This document shows, piece by piece, positions 6,934 to 15,458 of a stretch of DNA of 64,000 nucleotides. The DNA is taken from positions 868,001 through 932,000 of the forward strand of contig CAVVME010000003.1 of the NCBI GenBank assembly GCA_963749365.1, read 5' to 3'. Source of the DNA: WHSW01 sp963749365 (GTDB taxonomy: Bacteria > Actinomycetota > Thermoleophilia > Solirubrobacterales > 70-9). The notes under the pieces are model-generated. The model saw only the letters and a list, made by a program, of their open reading frames with translations. It was not told the DNA's origin and did not search any database. How positions within the stretch are numbered: the first letter of the stretch is position 1; the number at the start of each line of letters is the position of its first letter. Both the position numbers and the translations under genes were made by a program.

Positions 6934-8481
6934 CTACCTGTCGACGAATGGACGGCTGTCCGACCCCTGTGCCGGCCGTTCAGGCTTGGGCGGGCCGCCG
7001 ACGCCTTGATTCGAGGCGGGGACGCCGCCGGCCGCGCTCTCGGCGGCGGCGCCCGACGTCGATGGCCCGCCGGTTTGAGAGCCCGCGCTCGAGTTGGCCG
7101 GCGGGTTGTCGCCGGCGCTCGAGTTGGCCGGGGGGTTGTCGCCGGCGCTCGAGTTGGCCGGGGGGTTGCCGCCGGCGCTCGAGTTGGCCGGCGGGTTGCC
7201 GCCGGCGCTCGAGTTGACCGGCGGGTTGCCGCCGGCGCTCGAGTGCGTCGGAGGGTTGCCGCCGGCGCTCGAGTGGGCGGGCGGGCCGTGGTCCGTCCTT
7301 CCCCCGGCGATCGCATCGGCTGGAGGTCCACCGGGCGAGCTCGCGTCGGCCCCACCTGGGCCACCGCGCCCGTCGCGATCGACGTTGTCACGGATCGCCT
7401 GTGATCGTGTCTGCCCGGCACCGCTCGTCGGCTGTCTCGAAACCGTCTCCGCTCCTCCGGCGTCGGAATCCTCTCCGGCCGCCTGCGGCGCGACGGTCGC
7501 ACCGCTTCGATCGCCGAGGCCGGGCAGCGGTGTCTCGATCAGGCCCGCGCGGTCGGCGGCGCCGATGCCGATCGCCGTCGCGGCAACGAGCGAGCCGGCG
7601 GCCTTCGCAACCACGGCGGTGCTGACCCCCTTTGCGCCCGCGCCGAGAACCCCGGCGGCCGCGCCCGAGCTGCCCACACCAGCGGCCGTCCCGGCACTGC
7701 CGAGGACCGAGTGCAGCAGCGCGGCGGCCGTGACTGTTCCCATCGGGGGTGCGAGCGCCGCGAGATCGGCCCGCCTGCGGGCGATCGCGTCGCTGAAGGC
7801 GCCGCACGAGGCACACGCCCGCAGATGCGCACGGACGCGACGCCCGCGCAGCGCCCGTCGGTCGCCCTCCGAGATCAGCTCACAGACGGCGTCACACTGC
7901 ATCTCCCTGCCCTCCTCGAGCGCGCGCAGGGCGAGGCGGGCCTCGTAGACCGCCTGCCGCGCGGCCTGAGGCGCGATCGTCAGCGCCTCGCCGACCTCCT
8001 CGAACGAGAGGCCGCTCAGCTCGCGCAGGGTCAGCGCCGCGCGCTGACGCTCGGTGAGCAGCTCGAGGTCCTCGAGCAGCGCCCTGAGCCGGGCTCGCGA
8101 CTCGATTTCTCCCTCGCGGCCGTCGGCCTGCAAGCCGGCCAGAGCGGGGTCCACACTCACCTCGCGCCCGCGGGCGCGCAGGATCGAGATCGCATGGTTG
8201 TGCGCGACCTTGAACAGCCACGGGCGCAACGAGATCTCGCGGCGCTCGCCGGGCAACGACCGCAGAGCGCTGAGCATCGCGCTCTGCAGCGCATCCTCGG
8301 CATCGTCGGGGTCCCGGAGGATCGAGCGGCAGTACCGGTACAGGTCCTGGTGATAACGACCGAAGATCGCCGCGAACGCCTCCCGATCCCCGTCCGAGGC
8401 GCGCGCCGTGATCAGCTCCTCGCGGCCCGGCCAGAGCCGCCTCAACGCGTTGCCGTGCCGAAGCCGTGCCGTCTCGTCCAT
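6934..8481 (-). CDS. ECF sigma factor fused to a zinc-finger anti-sigma-like region and repeat tail
   Basis: A 515-residue protein. Residues ~30-105 are sigma region 2 (YHQDLYRYCRSILRDPDDAEDALQ, ending in RPWLFKVAHNHA), and 140-190 are region 4 (LTERQRAALTLRELSGLSFEEVGEAL). Then comes a putative zinc-binding H219-x3-C223-x2-C226 motif (HLRACASC) as in ZAS anti-sigma factors, an Ala/Gly-rich hydrophobic stretch near 286-310 that could span the membrane, and a disordered tail with seven NSSAGGNPPA-like decapeptides. The fusion suggests a membrane-tethered sigma factor carrying its own inhibitor. The ATG at 8481 is preferred to 8490 because a GATAAT box lies 7 bp upstream of it, implying a leaderless mRNA. 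Confidence 0.85.
   Translation of the reverse strand: MDETARLRHGNALRRLWPGREELITARASDGDREAFAAIFGRYHQDLYRYCRSILRDPDDAEDALQSAMLSALRSLPGERREISLRPWLFKVAHNHAISILRARGREVSVDPALAGLQADGREGEIESRARLRALLEDLELLTERQRAALTLRELSGLSFEEVGEALTIAPQAARQAVYEARLALRALEEGREMQCDAVCELISEGDRRALRGRRVRAHLRACASCGAFSDAIARRRADLAALAPPMGTVTAAALLHSVLGSAGTAAGVGSSGAAAGVLGAGAKGVSTAVVAKAAGSLVAATAIGIGAADRAGLIETPLPGLGDRSGATVAPQAAGEDSDAGGAETVSRQPTSGAGQTRSQAIRDNVDRDGRGGPGGADASSPGGPPADAIAGGRTDHGPPAHSSAGGNPPTHSSAGGNPPVNSSAGGNPPANSSAGGNPPANSSAGDNPPANSSAGDNPPANSSAGSQTGGPSTSGAAAESAAGGVPASNQGVGGPPKPERPAQGSDSRPFVDR
7081..7290 (-). repeat. Seven tandem 30-bp coding repeats
   Basis: Seven adjacent 30-bp units, each with the core CCGGCGCTCGAGT on the + strand, encode decapeptides like NSSAGGNPPA in the tail of the sigma-factor fusion. 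The central units differ by only one to three bases, and the unit at 7231-7260 and the last one are more diverged. The unit length keeps the frame, so copy number can change without disrupting the gene. Confidence 0.95.
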
Positions 8482-8488
8482 CACGGTC

Positions 8489-8494
8489 ATTATC
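8489..8494 (-). promoter_or_regulatory. -10 box of the sigma-factor fusion gene
   Basis: GATAAT on the minus strand ends 7 nt before the ATG at 8481. At this distance transcription would begin at or next to the start codon, giving a leaderless mRNA. Confidence 0.5.
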
Positions 8495-8673
8495 GGCTTC
8501 GACGACGGTTTCGAACCCGTTTGCCATCTGCAGCCACAACGTTTGTCGAGGCGTTACGTCAGGAGCGATCGCGGCGCACCTGCCGCGCAGTCAGCGCGGC
8601 GGGCGCAGCAGCTTGAGCAGGTCGTCGAACAGCCGGGCGAGCGCCGCAGCGCCCGAGCGGCGAGGCTCGCTAT

Positions 8674-8679
8674 TACCCT
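8674..8679 (+). promoter_or_regulatory. -10 box of the sugar kinase operon
   Basis: TACCCT ends 7 nt before the GTG at 8687, the TANNNT arrangement of leaderless actinobacterial promoters. No ribosome-binding site is present before that GTG. Confidence 0.5.
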
Positions 8680-8686
8680 CGCGCAT

Positions 8687-9583
8687 GTGATCCTCTGCCT
8701 CGGCGAAGGACTCGTCGATCTGATCTGCGAGCGCCCGGTTCGCCGGCTCACCGAGGCCGACTCGTTCTCGCCTCACTGCGGCGGCGCGCTCGCCAATGTC
8801 GCCGTCGCGGCCCGGCGCGCCGGCGCCGAGGCCGGGCTCGCCGGAGCAGCAGGCGACGACGAGTGGGGGCACTGGCTGGCGGCGAAGCTCGAGCGCGAGG
8901 GGGTCGAGCTGCGCTTCTTCGAGCTGATCCAGGGCGAGCAGACGCCGATCGCCTTCGCCAGCTTCGACGAGTCACGCGAGCCGAGCTTTCAGATCTACGG
9001 CGACGCGATCAGGGCCGCGGTCGAGTCGATGGCGCCGCGGGTTGAGGAGGCGATTGGCGCCGCGAGCGCGCTCGTCCACGGCTCGACCACGCTTGCGACC
9101 CCGGGCGAGCGCAAGGTCACCCTGCGCGCTCGCGAGCTCGCGCTCGCACACGGGGCGCGGGTCTGCTTCGACCCAAACATCCGGCCCAACCGCTGGGGAG
9201 GCGAGGGCGCCGCCGCGGCGCGGGCCTCGCGCGAGCTGATCGAGTCGTCGTTCCTGGTCCGCGCCAATCGCGAGGAAGCGACGGCGATTGCGGGCATCGA
9301 GGACCCGCGCGCGGCGGCGGACGCGCTCGTCGCCATGGGCGCCACGCTCGCGGTGGTCACCCTGGCCGGGGACGGGGCACTGATCCGCGGCGCCTGCGAG
9401 GCCGAGCTGCCGGCACCCGAGGTCGAGATCGTCAACACGCTCGGTGCCGGCGACGCGTTCATGGGCACGCTGGTCGCCGGGATCAGCGCGCGTGGGTGGG
9501 ACCCGTCCCGAGCCGGCGAGGCGCTCGCGCCGGCGCTGGACGCCGCCGCCGCGGCCTGCGAGCGTTGGGGCGCGCTCAACTGA
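8687..9583 (+). CDS. PfkB-family carbohydrate kinase (fructokinase-like)
   Basis: A 298-residue ribokinase-family sugar kinase. It has the N-terminal LCLGEGLVDLI strand, the GGALANVAVAARRAG signature, the substrate-lid region, CFDPNIRPNRW, and the ATP/anion-hole motif NTLGAGDAFMGTL with the catalytic Asp in GAGD. Proteins of this pattern phosphorylate fructose or related sugars. It is the first gene of the operon that continues with a GH13 alpha-glucosidase and a sugar ABC transporter, so phosphorylating fructose or glucose released from an imported disaccharide is a reasonable role (inference). The GTG start gives the family N-terminus without extra residues. Confidence 0.88.
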   Translation: MILCLGEGLVDLICERPVRRLTEADSFSPHCGGALANVAVAARRAGAEAGLAGAAGDDEWGHWLAAKLEREGVELRFFELIQGEQTPIAFASFDESREPSFQIYGDAIRAAVESMAPRVEEAIGAASALVHGSTTLATPGERKVTLRARELALAHGARVCFDPNIRPNRWGGEGAAAARASRELIESSFLVRANREEATAIAGIEDPRAAADALVAMGATLAVVTLAGDGALIRGACEAELPAPEVEIVNTLGAGDAFMGTLVAGISARGWDPSRAGEALAPALDAAAAACERWGALN

Positions 9584-9597
9584 GCGCCGAGCCGAAG

Positions 9598-11037
9598 ATG
9601 CGGGGTCCCTGGTGGCACGAGGCGGTCGTCTACCAGGTCTATCCGCGCTCGTTCCAGGACTCCGACGGCGACGGGGTCGGCGACCTGCGCGGCTTGATCT
9701 CGCGTCTTGGGTACCTGGAGTGGCTCGGGGTGGACGCGCTCTGGCTCTCGCCGATCTACCCCTCGCCGCTCGCCGACTCCGGCTACGACGTCGCCGACCA
9801 CACGGCGATCGACCCCGTCTACGGCTCGCTGGCCGACTTCGACGCCCTGGTCGGCGAGTGCCGAACGCGCGGGATGCGGCTGCTGCTCGATCTGGTCGTC
9901 TCCCACACCTCGATCGAGCACCCGTGGTTTCGCCAGCACCCCGACTGGTACGTATGGGCTGACGGCGGCCCGCCGAACAACTGGCGAGCGGCCTTCGGCG
10001 GTCCCGCCTGGAGTCGCGACGAGCGCAGCGGGCGCTGGTACCTGCACTCCTTCTATCCCGAACAGCCCGACCTGGACTGGCGCAATGAGGAGGTGCGGGA
10101 GGCGATCGCCGGGGTGACGGGCTTCTGGCGTGCGCGCGGCGTCGACGGGTTTCGGGTCGATGCGGTGCAGCAGCTGGCGAAAGACCCGGGGCTTCGGGAC
10201 GACCCGCCGGCGACCGCTGTCTTCCCGCTGCCGCTGCACCCCGAGCTCGCGGCGCTCGAGGGCGTGCACTCGCGCACCGCTCCGGGGATCACCGAGGCGC
10301 TCGAGGCGCTGCGAAGAGGCGCCGGCGACGCGCTGCTCGTCGGCGAGGTCTACGTCCCCTCCGAGGCGCTCGGTCCATACCTCGAGCACCTCGACCTCGC
10401 CTTTGCGTTCGAGTTCCTGCACGCGCCCTGGGACGCGGCCCGACTCGGCGAGGTGATCGAGCGCGCGGCCGGACTCGGGAGGATCGCCTGGGCGCTCTCC
10501 AACCACGACTTCCCGCGGCTCTCGACCCGCCTCGGCGCGGACGCCGCGCGCGCCGCAGCGCTGCTCCTGCTCACCCTGCCCGGAGCTGCCTTCGTCTATC
10601 AGGGCGACGAGATCGGGATGGGCGACGGCCCCGGTGGCGACCCGCCGGTGGACCGAGCCGGGCGCGACGCCCATCGTCACCCGATGCAATGGGAGCCCGC
10701 GCCGGACGGAGGCTTCAGCCCCGGCGACCCCTGGCTGGGACTGACCGATCCGGAGCTTCGCAGCGTCGCCGCCCAGCGCGGTGACAGCGACTCGATCCTC
10801 GAGCTCCACCGGCGGCTGATCGCGCTGCGCCGCGAGCTTCGCGGCGATCTCGAGCTCGTCGACGCCGGCTCGGGAGTGCTCGCCTACTCCCGCGACGAGC
10901 ACCTGATCGCGATCAACCTCGGCGCCGAGGCGGCGCCGCTTCCGGTGGGCGACCTCGTCCTGGCGACCGTCCCAGGGCCGGCGCCGAGCCGGATCGAGCC
11001 CAACGCCGGCGTCGTCATGCGCCGCAACGAGGTTTGA
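9598..11037 (+). CDS. GH13 alpha-glucosidase
   Basis: A 479-residue glycoside hydrolase family 13 enzyme. It opens with WWHEAVVYQVYPRSFQDSDGDGVGDL, the oligo-1,6-glucosidase/maltase signature, and carries the conserved regions in order: LLLDLVVSHTS, GFRVDAVQQ (nucleophile Asp ~188), LLVGEVYVP (acid/base Glu ~250) and LSNHDFPRL (transition-state Asp ~304). There is no signal peptide, so it acts on sugars already imported. It hydrolyses alpha-glucosides such as maltose, trehalulose or sucrose-type substrates; which one is unclear. The ATG lies 14 bp after the kinase stop, and the ABC transporter genes follow, so it belongs to one utilisation operon. Confidence 0.92.
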   Translation: MRGPWWHEAVVYQVYPRSFQDSDGDGVGDLRGLISRLGYLEWLGVDALWLSPIYPSPLADSGYDVADHTAIDPVYGSLADFDALVGECRTRGMRLLLDLVVSHTSIEHPWFRQHPDWYVWADGGPPNNWRAAFGGPAWSRDERSGRWYLHSFYPEQPDLDWRNEEVREAIAGVTGFWRARGVDGFRVDAVQQLAKDPGLRDDPPATAVFPLPLHPELAALEGVHSRTAPGITEALEALRRGAGDALLVGEVYVPSEALGPYLEHLDLAFAFEFLHAPWDAARLGEVIERAAGLGRIAWALSNHDFPRLSTRLGADAARAAALLLLTLPGAAFVYQGDEIGMGDGPGGDPPVDRAGRDAHRHPMQWEPAPDGGFSPGDPWLGLTDPELRSVAAQRGDSDSILELHRRLIALRRELRGDLELVDAGSGVLAYSRDEHLIAINLGAEAAPLPVGDLVLATVPGPAPSRIEPNAGVVMRRNEV

Positions 11038-11102
11038 AGCCACGGGGGTCGGGGAATACCCGGACCGTCGGGCCACATCGGTCGACCGAGAGAGGAGAGT
11101 GC

Positions 11103-12377
11103 TTGGCCGCCAGCCGCGCCAGCAGGACGCTCACCGCCCTGGTCGTCGTCACGATCGCAGTCGTCGTCGGCGCTTGCGGCGGTGGCGATTCGGGCGGCCC
11201 AAACGCGCTCACCTGGTTCATCTTCAACGAGCCCAGCGCCTCCCCGCAGACGGCGGCCGAGAAGTGCACGAAGGAGTCGGGCGGCGAGTACGAGATCGAG
11301 TTCGAGTACCTGCCCAACGACGCCGACGGGCAGCGCGAGCAGCTCGTCCGCCGGCTCGGCGCCGAGGACGACACGATCGACCTGATCGGCATGGACGTGA
11401 TCTGGACCGGCGAATTCGCCAACGCCGGCTGGATCGTCCCGGTGCCGGCGAGCACCGCGAAGGTCGTCTCAGAGGACGTCTTCCCGAGCGTGCTCGAGAC
11501 GGCGAAGTTCGAGGGCGAGCTCTACGCGGCACCGCTCTGGTCGAACACCGAGCTGCTCTGGTATCGCTCCGACCTGGTCAAGAAGCCGCCCAAGACCTGG
11601 GATCAGATGATCGACGAGGCGCTGAAGCTGAACCCGGACGAGAACCTGATCCAGGTCCAGGGCAACAAGTACGAGGGGCTCGTCGTCTGGTTCAACCAGA
11701 TGGTCGAGTCCGCCGGCGGCCAGATCCTCGCCGGCCCGGAGGAGCTCGCGCTGCCGCGCGAGGAGACCGAGCGCGCGCTCGAGGTAATGGGCCGGCTCTC
11801 GACCTCCGACGCCGCCGATCCCGCGATCACCACCGCGGAGGAGGACCCGAATCGGCTCGCCTTCCAGACCGGGAGCTCGGCCTTCATGATCAACTACCCG
11901 TTCGTCTATCCGAGCGCCGAGGCCGAGGCGCCGGACATCTTCAAGGTGATGAAGGCGGCGAAGTACCCGGCGATCGAGCCCGGGATCCCCTCGGCGCCAC
12001 CGCTCGGCGGCATCAACCTCGGGGTCTCCGCCTTCTCCGAGAACCAGGACCTCGCCTGGAAGGCGGTCGAGTGCCTGGTCGGAGCCGAGAACCAGATCGC
12101 GACCGCGAGCGCCGGCGGCCTGCCGCCGGTGCGCGAGGACCTCTTCGACTCGAAGGAGATCGAGAAGGTCTATCCGGGCTTCTCGCAGATCATCCGCAAG
12201 TCGATCGCCGACGCCGCCGCACGGCCCTCGGAGTCGCCCGCCTACCAGGACATCTCGCTGGCGATCCTGAGTGCCGTCCACGCGACCACAGAGATCGACC
12301 CCGATGATCCGGCCGCGACCTATGACGCGCTGCGGGAGGCGCTCGAGCAGGCGATCAATCGCGAGGGGCTCCTGTGA
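11103..12377 (+). CDS. ABC sugar transporter, substrate-binding lipoprotein
   Basis: A 424-residue solute-binding protein of family 1. The N-terminus is a lipoprotein signal (TALVVVTIAVVVGACGGG), with VGAC as the lipobox and the Cys as the lipidation site. The mature part shows the expected LIGMDVIWTGEFANAGW, ELYAAPLWSNTELLWYR and PPLGGINLGVSAFSE motifs, most like trehalose/maltose-type binding proteins (LpqY/ThuE group). A TTG at 11103 is taken as the start because GAGAGGAG precedes it and upstream in-frame residues do not resemble a signal peptide. It delivers the sugar to the two permeases encoded next. Confidence 0.9.
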   Translation: MAASRASRTLTALVVVTIAVVVGACGGGDSGGPNALTWFIFNEPSASPQTAAEKCTKESGGEYEIEFEYLPNDADGQREQLVRRLGAEDDTIDLIGMDVIWTGEFANAGWIVPVPASTAKVVSEDVFPSVLETAKFEGELYAAPLWSNTELLWYRSDLVKKPPKTWDQMIDEALKLNPDENLIQVQGNKYEGLVVWFNQMVESAGGQILAGPEELALPREETERALEVMGRLSTSDAADPAITTAEEDPNRLAFQTGSSAFMINYPFVYPSAEAEAPDIFKVMKAAKYPAIEPGIPSAPPLGGINLGVSAFSENQDLAWKAVECLVGAENQIATASAGGLPPVREDLFDSKEIEKVYPGFSQIIRKSIADAAARPSESPAYQDISLAILSAVHATTEIDPDDPAATYDALREALEQAINREGLL

Positions 12378-12393
12378 GCGCGAGGAAGTGCCT

Positions 12394-13338
12394 GTGAGCA
12401 CGGCGACCGAGACCGTCGACGGGCCGGGCCCGGCGCGCGAGGACAAGCCGGTCTCCGACAGGACCCGGTCCGAGCGCCGCCTCGCCTGGATGCTCTGCGC
12501 CCCGGCGGTGATCGCGATGCTGCTGGTCACCGCCTATCCGATCGGCTACGCGCTCGTGCTCTCGCTCCAGGAGGTGGACTTGCGCTTCCCCGACGAGGGG
12601 GGCTTCGTCGGGCTCGACAACTACGGAACCGTGCTCAGCTCGGACCTCTGGTGGCAGGGGCTGTTCAACACCCTGTTCATCACCGTGGTCTCAGTCGCGA
12701 TCGAGCTCGTGCTCGGGATGATCATCGCCCTGGTCATGTACCGGGCGATCTTCGGCCGCGCCCTGGTGCGCACCTCGGTCCTGATCCCCTACGGGATCGT
12801 CACCGTGGTCGCGGCCTTCGCCTGGTTCTTCGCCTTCGACCCGACGTCGGGCTTCGTCAACGAGCTCCCGTTCGTCGCCGACGACAAGGCCTGGTTCGGC
12901 GATCGCTGGAGCGCGATCTCGGTGATCATCGCCGCCGAGGTCTGGAAGACGACGCCGTTCATCGCCCTGCTGCTGCTCGCAGGGCTGACGACGATCGACG
13001 AGGGCCTCTACGAGGCGGCCAAGGTCGATGGCGCCAACGCCCGCCAGCGGTTCTTCCGCATCACCCTGCCGCTGATGAAGCCGGCGATCCTGGTCGCGCT
13101 GCTGTTCCGCACCCTGGACGCCTTCCGGGTCTTCGACTCGATCTTCGTCATGACCGGCGGCGGCCAGGACACCGAATCGGTCTCGATCATCGGCTACAAC
13201 CAGCTGATCTCGCGGGTCAACCTCGGGCTCGGCTCCGCCGTCTCGGTGCTGATCTTCCTCCTCGTCCTGATCATCGCCTTCATCTACGTGCGCGGTTTCG
13301 GCACCGCGATCCCCGGACGGGAGAAGGTGGCCAAGTAA
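12394..13338 (+). CDS. ABC sugar transporter permease 1 (MalF/UgpA type)
   Basis: A 314-residue inner-membrane permease. Six hydrophobic segments can be counted, the first at LAWMLCAPAVIAMLLVTAYPIG. The cytoplasmic EAA loop that docks on the ATPase reads EAAKVDGANARQRFFRITLP. The GTG start at 12394 follows GAGGAAG and comes 16 bp after the binding-protein stop. Its stop overlaps the next permease start (TAATG), a sign of translational coupling. Forms the channel heterodimer with the gene product that follows. Confidence 0.9.
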   Translation: MSTATETVDGPGPAREDKPVSDRTRSERRLAWMLCAPAVIAMLLVTAYPIGYALVLSLQEVDLRFPDEGGFVGLDNYGTVLSSDLWWQGLFNTLFITVVSVAIELVLGMIIALVMYRAIFGRALVRTSVLIPYGIVTVVAAFAWFFAFDPTSGFVNELPFVADDKAWFGDRWSAISVIIAAEVWKTTPFIALLLLAGLTTIDEGLYEAAKVDGANARQRFFRITLPLMKPAILVALLFRTLDAFRVFDSIFVMTGGGQDTESVSIIGYNQLISRVNLGLGSAVSVLIFLLVLIIAFIYVRGFGTAIPGREKVAK

Positions 13339-14177
13339 TGAAGCGGGGCACGCGCGAGTACACGTTCTGGAGCGTCGGCATGTTCGTGATCATCGCCGCG
13401 TCGCTGATCCCGGTGCTGTGGATCGCCTCGCTGTCGCTGAAGGCGCCGGCGACGATCGGTGAGGGCGGCTTCCTGCCGAGCGAGTGGACGTTCGACAACT
13501 ACAAGAGCCTGTTCGAGGGTGGCCTCGACAGCCCGCTGTTGCGACCGCTGATCAACTCGATCGTGATCGCCCTGATCGCGACCACGATCGCGATCGTGCT
13601 CGCGTCGTTCACCGCCTATGCGATCGCGCGCCTGGAGTTCCCGGGCAAGCTGCTGATTCTCGGCGGGGCGCTGGCGATCGCGATGTTCCCCCCGATCTCC
13701 ACCGTCGGGCCGCTGTTCGACATGTGGCGCACGCTCGGCCTCTACGACACCTACCTCGGCCTGATCATCCCCTACCTGACCTTCGCCCTGCCGCTGGCGA
13801 TCTACACCCTGGTCGCGTTCTTCCGCGAGATCCCGTTCGACCTCGAGCAGGCCGCTCAGGTCGACGGCGCGACCCCGTTGCAGGCATTCCGCAAGGTGAT
13901 CGTGCCGCTCGCCGCGCCGGGCATGTTCACCGCCGCGATCCTCGTCTTCATCTTCTGCTGGAACGACTTCGTCTTCGCGATCTCGCTCACCTCCTCGGAC
14001 GCCTCGCGGACGGTGCCCGCGGCGCTCGCCTTCTTCACCGGCGACTCCCAGTTCACCGCCCCGACGGGAAACATCGCCGCCGCGGCGACCCTGGTCACGG
14101 TGCCGATCATCATCTTCGTGCTCATCTTCCAGCGACGGATCGTCGCCGGCCTGACCGCGGGGGCGGTCAAGGGATGA
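13338..14177 (+). CDS. ABC sugar transporter permease 2 (MalG/UgpE type)
   Basis: A 279-residue partner permease with six membrane segments. The N-terminus TFWSVGMFVIIAASLIPVLW is the first. The ATPase-docking EAA loop reads EQAAQVDGATPLQAFRKVIVP, and the family tail ends in RRIVAGLTAGAVKG, the typical C-terminus of MalG-like subunits. The start codon shares its first base with the previous stop. Together with the upstream permease and the ATPase at 14253-15428 it completes a CUT1-type importer. Confidence 0.92.
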   Translation: MKRGTREYTFWSVGMFVIIAASLIPVLWIASLSLKAPATIGEGGFLPSEWTFDNYKSLFEGGLDSPLLRPLINSIVIALIATTIAIVLASFTAYAIARLEFPGKLLILGGALAIAMFPPISTVGPLFDMWRTLGLYDTYLGLIIPYLTFALPLAIYTLVAFFREIPFDLEQAAQVDGATPLQAFRKVIVPLAAPGMFTAAILVFIFCWNDFVFAISLTSSDASRTVPAALAFFTGDSQFTAPTGNIAAAATLVTVPIIIFVLIFQRRIVAGLTAGAVKG

Positions 14178-14252
14178 GCACACCGGCCACGTCCTCCGCT
14201 TCGCGTCCGGGAGTGCCGGGCGAATCCTCGACCGCAAAGGAGCTACCCAGCC

Positions 14253-15428
14253 ATGGCTGACATCGTTCTCGACGGCATCTCGAAGCGCTTCGACGACGGC
14301 TACGAAGCCGTCAAGGACATGGACCTCGAGGTCAAGGACGGCGAGTTCGTGATCCTCGTCGGCCCATCGGGGTGCGGCAAGTCGACCGCGCTGCGAATGA
14401 TCGCCGGGCTCGAGGACATCACCGAGGGCGAGCTGCGGATCGGCGGCGACGTCGTCAACCAGTACGCGCCCAAGGACCGCGACATCGCGATGGTGTTCCA
14501 GAACTACGCGCTCTACCCCCACATGAGCGTGCGCGAGAACATGGCCTTTCCGCTGAAGCTGGCCAAGGTCCCCGAGGAGGAGATTCGCTCCAAGGTGGAG
14601 GATGCGGCGAAGATCCTCGACCTCGAGCAGCACCTCGACCGCAAGCCGGCCAACCTCTCCGGCGGCCAGCGACAACGGGTGGCGATGGGGCGCGCGATCG
14701 TCCGCGACCCGAAGGCGTTCCTGATGGACGAGCCGCTCTCCAACCTGGACGCGAAGCTGCGGGTGCAGATGCGGACCGAGGTCGCGCGGCTGCAGAAGGA
14801 CCTCAACACGACGACCGTCTACGTCACCCACGACCAGACCGAGGCGATGACCCTGGGCGACCGGGTGGCGGTGATGCGTTCCGGGATGCTGCAGCAGGTC
14901 GACACCCCGGCGGTGCTCTACGAGAAGCCCGTCAACCTCTTCGTCGCCGGGTTCATCGGCTCGCCGGCGATGAACTTCATGCCTGCTCGGTTCGAGAACG
15001 GGGTCGCGAAGCTGCCGTTCGGCGACGTCCAGCTGCCCGACGAGGTGCGCTCGGCGCTCGGCGACCGCGAGGGTCGCGACGTGATCGCGGGGGCGCGCCC
15101 GGAGGCATTCGAGGATGCCGCCCTGGTCGGCGAGGCCAAGGACCGCGGCCACACGTTCACGGCGAAGATCGACCTGGTCGAGTCGATGGGCTCCGAGCTC
15201 TACGCCTACTTCCCGCTCGAGACCGAGCGCGTGCAGTCGAAGGAGCTCGAGGAGCTCGCCGCCGACTCCGGCGCCGCCGAGGTCCCCGGTGGTGGCGTCA
15301 ACCAGGTCGTCGCCCGCCTCGACGCGGCGAGCAAGGTCGAGCGCGGCGCTGAGGCCGAGCTCTGGCTCGACACCTCGACCCTGCTCTTCTTTGACCCGGA
15401 GAACGGCGAACGGCTCGGGTCCGAGTAG
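14253..15428 (+). CDS. ABC sugar transporter ATP-binding protein (MsmK/UgpC/SugC type)
   Basis: A 391-residue ATPase of the CUT1 family. The nucleotide-binding domain has Walker A GPSGCGKST (~residues 36-44), the Q-loop in VFQNYALYPHM, the signature LSGGQRQRV, Walker B FLMDEPLSNLD and the switch His in VYVTHDQTEAM. The C-terminal ~150 residues form the TOBE/OB regulatory domain, slightly longer than usual with a Glu/Ala-rich insertion near residue 330. An AAAGGAG ribosome-binding site lies upstream of the ATG. Energises the importer encoded by the three preceding genes. Confidence 0.94.
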   Translation: MADIVLDGISKRFDDGYEAVKDMDLEVKDGEFVILVGPSGCGKSTALRMIAGLEDITEGELRIGGDVVNQYAPKDRDIAMVFQNYALYPHMSVRENMAFPLKLAKVPEEEIRSKVEDAAKILDLEQHLDRKPANLSGGQRQRVAMGRAIVRDPKAFLMDEPLSNLDAKLRVQMRTEVARLQKDLNTTTVYVTHDQTEAMTLGDRVAVMRSGMLQQVDTPAVLYEKPVNLFVAGFIGSPAMNFMPARFENGVAKLPFGDVQLPDEVRSALGDREGRDVIAGARPEAFEDAALVGEAKDRGHTFTAKIDLVESMGSELYAYFPLETERVQSKELEELAADSGAAEVPGGGVNQVVARLDAASKVERGAEAELWLDTSTLLFFDPENGERLGSE

Positions 15429-15458
15429 GGATCGCCGGGCGCCGGCTCCGTACGGCCT

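Noticed and set aside
7081..7290. Regular 30-bp repeats as a CRISPR array
   Set aside because: Units are contiguous with no spacers and translate in frame as decapeptides of the sigma-factor tail.
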